Origin: an uncultured Eubacteriales bacterium
GTDB lineage: Bacteria; Bacillota; Clostridia; Christensenellales; CAG-138
Assembly (NCBI GenBank): GCA_900549955.1
Contig: URQH01000018.1
Location: 1-35,348 of the forward strand
DNA: 35,348 bases
Direction: 5' to 3'
The notes below the pieces were generated by a model that was not told the origin of the DNA, ran no database searches, and saw nothing but the letters and a program-made list of their open reading frames with translations. The translations under genes were made by a program, and so were the position numbers. Numbering within the stretch: the stretch's first letter is position 1; every line of letters begins with the position of its first letter. Below, piece after piece: positions 30,449-35,348 of the stretch.

Positions 30449-31588
30449 TCAGTTCTCAGACTCTTCGCGCAGTTTGGAAAAGATGCTCTTCTTTCCGCCC
30501 CTCGGTCTGCCGCCGCCCTGCGTGGCGGCGAACTGCGTGAGCAGATGTCTCTGCTCTTCCGTCAATTTTTTTGGCACATCGATGTACACCTTCACCAGCA
30601 AATCGCCCCGGCCCTGGTTGTGCAGGCGCGGCACGCCCTGTTCGCGCAGGCGGAACGTGGCGCCGGACTGCGTACCGGCCGGAACGGTATACCGTACCGA
30701 TTCCCGGAGCGTAGGCACCGTGATTTCGCCGCCCAGCGCCGCCGTGGTAAACGGAATGGGCATCTCCAGATAGAGGTCGTAGCCGCGGCGCTGGAACAGC
30801 TTGTGCGGACGCACCGTCACGGAGATGTACAGATCGCCCCGCGGGCCGCCGCGAAGTCCTGCCTCGCCCTCGCCGCGCATGCTGATGGTCTGCCCGTTGT
30901 CGATGCCGGCGGGCACATTCACCACGATGCGCGTGTTCCTTCTAACCCGGCCGGTGCCCTTGCAGTCCTGGCACGGCTCCTTGATGATCTTGCCGGTACC
31001 ACGGCAGGCCGAACACGGCCGCGTGGCCGTGAACGAGCCAAGGATCGTATTCTGCTGGGTGCGCACCTGCCCGGTCCCGCCGCAGGTGGTGCAGCGCACC
31101 GGCTGCGTGCCGGGTTTGGCGCCGGTACCGCCGCAGGCGGAGCAGCTCTCCTCGCGCGGGATCAGAATCTCGCGGCGCACACCGAACGCGGCCTCCTCAA
31201 AGGTAAGCGTCATGCTGTAGCGCAGATCGTTGCCCGCCACCGGCCCATTCTGCGTGCGCGTGCCGCCGCCAAAGCCGCCGCCGAACATCTGATCGAAAAT
31301 ATCGGAAAAGCCAAAGCCTCCAAAGCCCCCCTCGAACGGATTTTGCCCGCCCATGGAGGGATCGAATGCCGCATGGCCAAACTGGTCGTATTTGGCGCGC
31401 TTCTCCGGATCACCGAGCACTTCCGCGGCCTCGTTGAGCTCCTTAAAGCGCGCTTCCGCAGCCTTGTCGCCCGGATGCAGATCCGGGTGGCAGGTCTTGG
31501 CCTGCTTGCGGAACGCGCTCTTGATCTCGGCCTCCGTAGCGGTCTTGGGAACGCCCAGTATTTCGTAGTAATCTCTCTTTTCTGCCAC
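30449..31588 (-). CDS. dnaJ: Chaperone DnaJ (Hsp40)
   Basis: DnaJ delivers substrates to DnaK and stimulates its ATPase. The 379-aa protein has the J domain with CHPDLHPGD (the HPD triad) in the first 70 residues, a Gly/Phe-rich region (FEGGFGGFGFSDIFDQMFGG), four CxxCxGxG zinc repeats (CSACGGTG, CTTCGGTG, CSACRGTG, CQDCKGTG) and a C-terminal substrate domain. The start is GTG at 31586-31588, with AAGAGGTGAGGGG before it; part of that site can be sequestered in a hairpin. It ends the hrcA operon. The prmA gene often found after dnaJ is absent. Confidence 0.98.
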   Translation of the reverse strand: MAEKRDYYEILGVPKTATEAEIKSAFRKQAKTCHPDLHPGDKAAEARFKELNEAAEVLGDPEKRAKYDQFGHAAFDPSMGGQNPFEGGFGGFGFSDIFDQMFGGGFGGGTRTQNGPVAGNDLRYSMTLTFEEAAFGVRREILIPREESCSACGGTGAKPGTQPVRCTTCGGTGQVRTQQNTILGSFTATRPCSACRGTGKIIKEPCQDCKGTGRVRRNTRIVVNVPAGIDNGQTISMRGEGEAGLRGGPRGDLYISVTVRPHKLFQRRGYDLYLEMPIPFTTAALGGEITVPTLRESVRYTVPAGTQSGATFRLREQGVPRLHNQGRGDLLVKVYIDVPKKLTEEQRHLLTQFAATQGGGRPRGGKKSIFSKLREESEN

Positions 31589-31597
31589 TACCCCTCA

Positions 31598-31635
31598 CCT
31601 CTTGCGAAGAGGCGCGGCGGTTGCCGCGCCTTTTC
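31598..31635 (-). other. overlapping hairpins in the dnaK-dnaJ gap, one covering the dnaJ ribosome site
   Basis: On the minus strand AGGCGCGGC (31623-31631) pairs with GCCGCGCCT (31610-31618), a perfect 9-bp stem with a 4-base loop, extendable outward. Just after it, CCTCTT (31607-31612) can pair with AAGAGG (31598-31603), the dnaJ Shine-Dalgarno. The two structures share bases 31610-31612 and so compete. No U-run follows, so this is not a terminator. Confidence 0.65.
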
Positions 31636-31655
31636 GTCTACAACGTTTTTCTATC

Positions 31656-33488
31656 TTACTTGTCGTCGTCGACGACCTCATAGTCCGCATCGACCACGTT
31701 ATCATCGTGCGGCGGCTCCGTCGTGCCGCCGGCGTTCTGCTGCGTCTGCTGCTCCTGCGCCGCCTGCTGATAGACCTTGCCGAATGCAGCGTAGCTCACC
31801 TCGGTCAGATGCTCGGTCGCCTTTTTGATCATCTCGACGTCGTCGCCCTCGAGCGTCTTCTTCAGGTCGGCGACGGCCTTCTCGATGTTCTCCTTGTCGG
31901 CCGGATCCAGCTTGCCTTCCATCTCCTTGACGGTCTTTTCCGTCGTGTAGACGAGCTGATCCGCCTGGTTGCGCGTCTCGACCTCTTCCTTGCGCTTCTT
32001 ATCCTCGCTCGCGAAGCGCTCCGCCTCTTCGACCGCGCGCTTGATCTCCTCCTCGTTGAGGTTGCTCGAAGCGGTGATCGTCACCTGCTGCTGGTTGCCA
32101 GTGCCCAGGTCCTTGGCCGACACGTGCACGATGCCGTTGGCGTCGATGTCGAACGTGACCTCAATCTGCGGCACGCCGCGCGGCGCCGGCGCGATGCCGG
32201 AGAGCTGGAAGCGGCCCAGGGTCTTGTTGTACTGCGCCATCTCGCGCTCGCCCTGCAATACGTGCACCTCGACGCTCGTCTGCCCATCGGCAGCCGTGGA
32301 GAAGATCTGGCTCTTCTTGGTCGGGATGGTCGTGTTGCGGTCGATCAGGCGGGTGAACACGCCGCCCACCGTCTCAATGCCGAGCGACAACGGCGTGACG
32401 TCGAGCAGCAGGATGTCCTTGACCTCGCCGCCCAGCACGCCGCCCTGGATGGCCGCGCCGATGGCCACGCACTCATCCGGGTTGATGCCCTTGAACGGCT
32501 CCTTGCCGGTGATGTTCTTGACCATCTCCTGCACGGCCGGGATACGGGACGAACCGCCGACCAGGATGACCTTGTCGATCTGCGCGGGCTTGAGACCGGC
32601 GTCCTGCATGGCCTTCTGCACACAGGTGCGGGTCTTGTCGATCAGATCCGCAATCAGCTCGTTGAACTTGGCGCGCGTGATCGTGATGTCCAGGTGCTTC
32701 GGGCCGGAGGCGTCCATCGTGATGAACGGCAGGTTGATGTTGGTCTGCATCACGCCGGACAGGTCGATCTTGGCCTTTTCAGCAGCCTCCTTCAGGCGCT
32801 GCATGGCCATCTTGTCGTTGCGCAGGTCGATGCCGTTGTTCTTCTTGAAGTCATCCGCGATGTAGTCCATCAGGCGCTGGTCGAAGTCGTCGCCGCCCAG
32901 CCGGTTGTTGCCCGCCGTGGCCAACACCTCAAACACGCCGTCGCCGATCTCCAGGATCGACACATCGAACGTACCGCCGCCCAGGTCGTACACCAGGATC
33001 TTCTGGTTGTTCTCCTTGTCCAGGCCGTAGGCCAGAGACGCCGCCGTGGGCTCGTTGATGATGCGCAACACATCCAGGCCCGCAATGCGGCCGGCGTCCT
33101 TGGTCGCCTGGCGCTGGCTGTCGGTGAAGTATGCCGGCACCGTGATGACGGCCTGCGTGACCGTCTCGCCGAGATAGGCCTCCGCGTCCTGCTTGAGCTT
33201 TTGCAGGATCATGGCCGAAATCTCCTGCGGCGTATAGTCCTTGCCGTCGATGCGGACCTTGCGGTCGGAGCCCATGTCGCGCTTGATGGACGAAATGGTG
33301 CGCTCCGGGTTCGTGATGGCCTGGCGCTTGGCGATCGTGCCGACCAGGCGCTCGCCGTCCTTGAACGCGACGACGGACGGCGTGGTGCGCGCGCCCTCCG
33401 CGTTGGGAATGACGACGGGCTGGCCGCCCTCCAGGATCGCCACGCAGGAATTGGTGGTGCCCAAATCGATACCGATGATCTTACCCAT
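31656..33488 (-). CDS. dnaK: Chaperone DnaK (Hsp70)
   Basis: DnaK is the ATP-dependent cytoplasmic Hsp70. The 610-aa length is typical for Firmicutes. The ATPase domain shows GKIIGIDLGTTNSCVAI, VITVPAYFTDSQRQATKDAG, IINEPTAASLAYGLD and ILVYDLGGGTFDVS; the substrate domain has LLLDVTPLSLGIETVGG; the acidic tail ends NVVDADYEVVDDDK. AGGAGG lies before the ATG. It is the third gene of hrcA-grpE-dnaK-dnaJ, 40 bases after grpE. Confidence 0.99.
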   Translation of the reverse strand: MGKIIGIDLGTTNSCVAILEGGQPVVIPNAEGARTTPSVVAFKDGERLVGTIAKRQAITNPERTISSIKRDMGSDRKVRIDGKDYTPQEISAMILQKLKQDAEAYLGETVTQAVITVPAYFTDSQRQATKDAGRIAGLDVLRIINEPTAASLAYGLDKENNQKILVYDLGGGTFDVSILEIGDGVFEVLATAGNNRLGGDDFDQRLMDYIADDFKKNNGIDLRNDKMAMQRLKEAAEKAKIDLSGVMQTNINLPFITMDASGPKHLDITITRAKFNELIADLIDKTRTCVQKAMQDAGLKPAQIDKVILVGGSSRIPAVQEMVKNITGKEPFKGINPDECVAIGAAIQGGVLGGEVKDILLLDVTPLSLGIETVGGVFTRLIDRNTTIPTKKSQIFSTAADGQTSVEVHVLQGEREMAQYNKTLGRFQLSGIAPAPRGVPQIEVTFDIDANGIVHVSAKDLGTGNQQQVTITASSNLNEEEIKRAVEEAERFASEDKKRKEEVETRNQADQLVYTTEKTVKEMEGKLDPADKENIEKAVADLKKTLEGDDVEMIKKATEHLTEVSYAAFGKVYQQAAQEQQTQQNAGGTTEPPHDDNVVDADYEVVDDDK

Positions 33489-33528
33489 AACTGTAATCCT
33501 CCTGATTCTCTGTTGCTAAACTCTGTTA

Positions 33529-34116
33529 TTATTCCGCGACCTTGACCATGCTATGACGGATGATCCGGTCGCCCACGCGGTAGCCCTTCTGGAACACCGC
33601 GATGATTTCTCCGCTCTCTTTCCCCTCGGCCGCCTCCTGCATGACCGCCTCGTGCAGATTCGGGTCGAACTTGCCGCTCGTGTCGATCTCGCTCAGCTCC
33701 ATCTTCTGCAGCGTCTCCACAAACTGCCGGTACACGAGCTTCACGCCCTCGCGCCAGGCCGCGTCGTCCGCCGAGCCGCTCTCCATCGCGCGGTCAAAAT
33801 TGTCCAGCACCGGCAGCAGCGCGCGGATACACTCGCGCCGCCCCTCGTCCAGGCTGTCCGTCCGCACGGCGGCGTTGCGGCGGCGGAAGTTGTCGAAATC
33901 CGCCTGGTTGCGCTGCAGCAGCGCGACCGTCTCGTCCCGCTCCTTCTGGAGCTTCTCGATGCGCTCCCGCGCCGTCTGCATTTCCTCGGCCGTGAGCACG
34001 TAGGTCTCCGGGGCCGCCGTTTCCGCCGCGTCCGTCTCGCCGGGCTCGGCCTCTGGCTGCTGCGCCGTCTGCTCCACGTTCTCGTTCACCGGGGCGTCCT
34101 TCTTCTTCTTACTCAA
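33529..34116 (-). CDS. grpE: Nucleotide exchange factor GrpE
   Basis: GrpE releases ADP from DnaK. The 195-aa protein has an acidic disordered N-terminus (about 1-45), a long coiled coil (ERIEKLQKERDETVALLQRN), the signature DFDNFRRRNA, and the beta-wing end DRIIRHSMVKVAE. The start is TTG at 34114-34116, chosen because the frame has no better start and hrcA ends only four bases upstream. The GGAGG inside the hrcA 3' end is 12 bases away, suggesting coupled translation. Confidence 0.96.
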   Translation of the reverse strand: MSKKKKDAPVNENVEQTAQQPEAEPGETDAAETAAPETYVLTAEEMQTARERIEKLQKERDETVALLQRNQADFDNFRRRNAAVRTDSLDEGRRECIRALLPVLDNFDRAMESGSADDAAWREGVKLVYRQFVETLQKMELSEIDTSGKFDPNLHEAVMQEAAEGKESGEIIAVFQKGYRVGDRIIRHSMVKVAE

Positions 34117-34120
34117 TTTC

Positions 34121-35158
34121 CTATTCGTCCTCCTCGATATAGTTGCTTAAAACCTCGCTCAGGCTCCTTCGCATGAACTCCAGCACCGAGACGACCTTGC
34201 CATAGTTCATGCGCGTCGGGCCGATCACGCCGAGCGACCCCATTGGCAGGTCGCCAACGCGGTACGTGGCGGTGACCACGCTGCAGTCCTGCAGCGGCTC
34301 CAGCTCGTTCTCCGTGCCGATCGTGATGGAGAATTCCAGCTTGCGGGCCCGTTTGAGCATGCCGTACAGCGCGTCCCGCCCCTCGACGGCGGCCAGGAAC
34401 GTCCTGGCCTTGTTCATGTCGCTGTACTCCGGGTAGTGCAGCATGTTGGTCGCCCCGGAGAGCTCCACGCTGCGCGCGTCCGGCACCATCTGCCGCTCGA
34501 TCGTCTCCACCACCTGGGTGAGAAAACCCTTGCGCTCGCTCATCTCCGCGCCCAGCTCCGACAGGATCTTGTCGCCCACCGCGTCCATGCGGCAGTCGTA
34601 CAGCCGCGCCGTGAGCATGCGGGAGAGCTTTTCCAGCTCGTCCACGCGCATGTAGCCCGGCACGCGGATGACCGCGTCGCGCGCAAAGCCCGTGTCCGTC
34701 ACGACCACCAGCAGCGCGCGCCCTTCCGTGAGCGGCACCAGCTGGATGTGGCGCAGACGGTTGAAATCGAGCGCCGGCGGCAGCACCATGGCGGTGTACT
34801 GCGTCACCTCGGACAGCGCCTGCGCCGTCTGCTGCATGACCAGCTCCAGCCCGTCGATGCGCTGGTTAAAGTACTTGCGGATGAGCCGGATCTCATCCTG
34901 GGACAGCTGGCTGCGGCGCATGATGCTGTCCACGTACAGGCGGTACGCCTTGTCAGACGGCACGCGGCCGGCCGACGTGTGCGGCTGCTCCAGATACCCC
35001 ATCTCTTCGAGGTCGGCCATCTCGTTGCGGATGGTCGCGCTCGAGAGATTCAAGCCGGAGCGGCGGCTGATCGACCGCGAGCCGACGGGCGCGGCAGAGA
35101 GCACATACTCGTCGATGACGGCTTTCAAAATCTGCAGTTTCCTCGCGTCCAGCTCCAC
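34121..35158 (-). CDS. hrcA: Heat-inducible transcription repressor HrcA
   Basis: HrcA binds CIRCE elements and represses dnaK and groE operons until heat or unfolded protein occupies GroEL. The 345-aa protein has an N-terminal winged helix (LQILKAVIDEYVLSAAPVGS, SSATIRNEMADLEEMGYLEQPHTSAGRVPSDKAYRLYV) and GAF-like and dimerisation domains ending GVIGPTRMNYGKVVSVLEFM. The start is GTG at 35156-35158 with AAAGGAGG eight bases before it. Both predicted target sites, one in its own leader and one before groES, are in this window. Confidence 0.98.
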   Translation of the reverse strand: MELDARKLQILKAVIDEYVLSAAPVGSRSISRRSGLNLSSATIRNEMADLEEMGYLEQPHTSAGRVPSDKAYRLYVDSIMRRSQLSQDEIRLIRKYFNQRIDGLELVMQQTAQALSEVTQYTAMVLPPALDFNRLRHIQLVPLTEGRALLVVVTDTGFARDAVIRVPGYMRVDELEKLSRMLTARLYDCRMDAVGDKILSELGAEMSERKGFLTQVVETIERQMVPDARSVELSGATNMLHYPEYSDMNKARTFLAAVEGRDALYGMLKRARKLEFSITIGTENELEPLQDCSVVTATYRVGDLPMGSLGVIGPTRMNYGKVVSVLEFMRRSLSEVLSNYIEEDE

Positions 35159-35191
35159 CGCTTCCGCCTCCTTTCCTCCTGTCCGGCGTTG

Positions 35192-35218
35192 TTAGCACTC
35201 GACCGTTCTGAGTGCTAA
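35192..35218 (-). promoter_or_regulatory. CIRCE operator of hrcA-grpE-dnaK-dnaJ
   Basis: TTAGCACTC, nine bases, GAGTGCTAA, perfect in both arms. The distance to the -10 box is 11 bases, exactly as at groES, so HrcA should block both promoters in the same geometry. Confidence 0.97.
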
Positions 35219-35229
35219 CCACTGTAAAA

Positions 35230-35258
35230 AGAATAGCGCTTACCGGCCGTAAAGTCAA
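35230..35258 (-). promoter_or_regulatory. sigma-A promoter of the hrcA operon
   Basis: On the minus strand TTGACT (35253-35258) and TATTCT (35230-35235) are separated by 17 bases. A separate 9-bp inverted repeat brackets the promoter. Confidence 0.87.
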
Positions 35259-35267
35259 GTAAGCGCT
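35235..35267. repeat. 9-bp inverted repeat bracketing the hrcA promoter
   Basis: AGCGCTTAC (35235-35243) and GTAAGCGCT (35259-35267) are perfectly complementary with a 15-base spacer. One arm abuts the -35 hexamer on its upstream side; the other touches the -10. The arms are unrelated to CIRCE and are absent from the groES promoter, so a second operator is possible. Confidence 0.6.
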
Positions 35268-35348
35268 GTTGCAAAAATGTGACAATCCGGTGAATTCGGC
35301 CCGCCGCCCGCCGGCGCGCCCTGCAGCCGCCGCGCCGCCGTTTCTGCG
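35268..35348. other. right-edge sequence, no gene recognised
   Basis: The last 81 bases are GC-rich. Open frames cross the edge on the minus strand, but none gives a recognisable peptide. The end of an upstream gene cannot be excluded. Confidence 0.3.

Noticed and set aside
31602..33545. 647-codon open frame opposite dnaK
   Set aside because: Long antisense frames opposite dnaK are a well-known codon-bias effect in GC-rich genomes. No start site or recognisable domain was seen.
1..35348. Search for tRNA, rRNA, riboswitch, CRISPR, insertion sequence or phage features
   Set aside because: None was recognised. Essentially all sequence is occupied by core genes and short regulatory gaps.

Overview
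The window is chromosomal core DNA from a GC-rich, endospore-type member of the Clostridia (Firmicutes/Bacillota). This rests on two CIRCE-controlled heat-shock operons, spo0A, spoIVB, spoIIM, the complete spoIIIAA-AH operon, an Asp23/AmaP membrane module and sigma-A style TTGnnn-N17-TAnnnT promoters. GTG or TTG start codons are frequent. No mobile element, phage gene, CRISPR array, tRNA or rRNA was seen, and no gap between genes exceeds about 300 bases. Genus cannot be named from the sequence alone.

Layout from left to right. (1) 1-1310, minus: groES and the first 297 codons of groEL behind a promoter and a perfect CIRCE. (2) 1391-4982, plus: rpsT with its own promoter, then yerC-rqcH-rdgB-phosphoesterase. 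(3) 4979-7082, minus: site-2-type M50 protease, scpA, scpB. (4) 7103-10424, minus: deoB-punA with a terminator, then a DacF-like carboxypeptidase homologue. (5) 10449-16271, minus: nadK-argR-recN-spoIVB-spo0A-spoIIM. (6) 16308-19050, minus: dxs-tlyA. (7) 19058-24166, minus: asp23-amaP-DUF2273-nusB-Kae1-like-xseA-xseB-ispA. (8) 24210-28958, minus: spoIIIAA to AH. (9) 29160-30350, plus: an orphan DNA methyltransferase divergent from spoIIIA. (10) 30449-35258, minus: hrcA-grpE-dnaK-dnaJ with promoter and CIRCE.

How the genes work together. HrcA made from the right-hand operon should repress both its own operon and groESL through CIRCE elements placed identically, 11 nt after each -10 box. dxs and ispA supply isoprenoid precursors. 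xseA/xseB and recN serve DNA repair, scpA/scpB serve chromosome condensation, and rqcH serves ribosome rescue. The sporulation genes cover entry (Spo0A), engulfment (SpoIIM), the mother-cell/forespore channel (SpoIIIA) and sigma-K-type signalling (SpoIVB).

The most unusual signal is that several sporulation-linked proteins keep open reading frames but have lost hallmark residues or domains. Spo0A has Glu56 where the phosphorylated Asp should be and lacks the acidic pair. The DacF homologue has lost its catalytic Ser, the Asn of SxN and the Lys of KTG. SpoIIIAF is reduced to its two membrane helices (59 aa). Together with an orphan methyltransferase beside spoIIIA, this suggests a rewired or partly decayed sporulation programme. 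It is the best candidate here for something undescribed.
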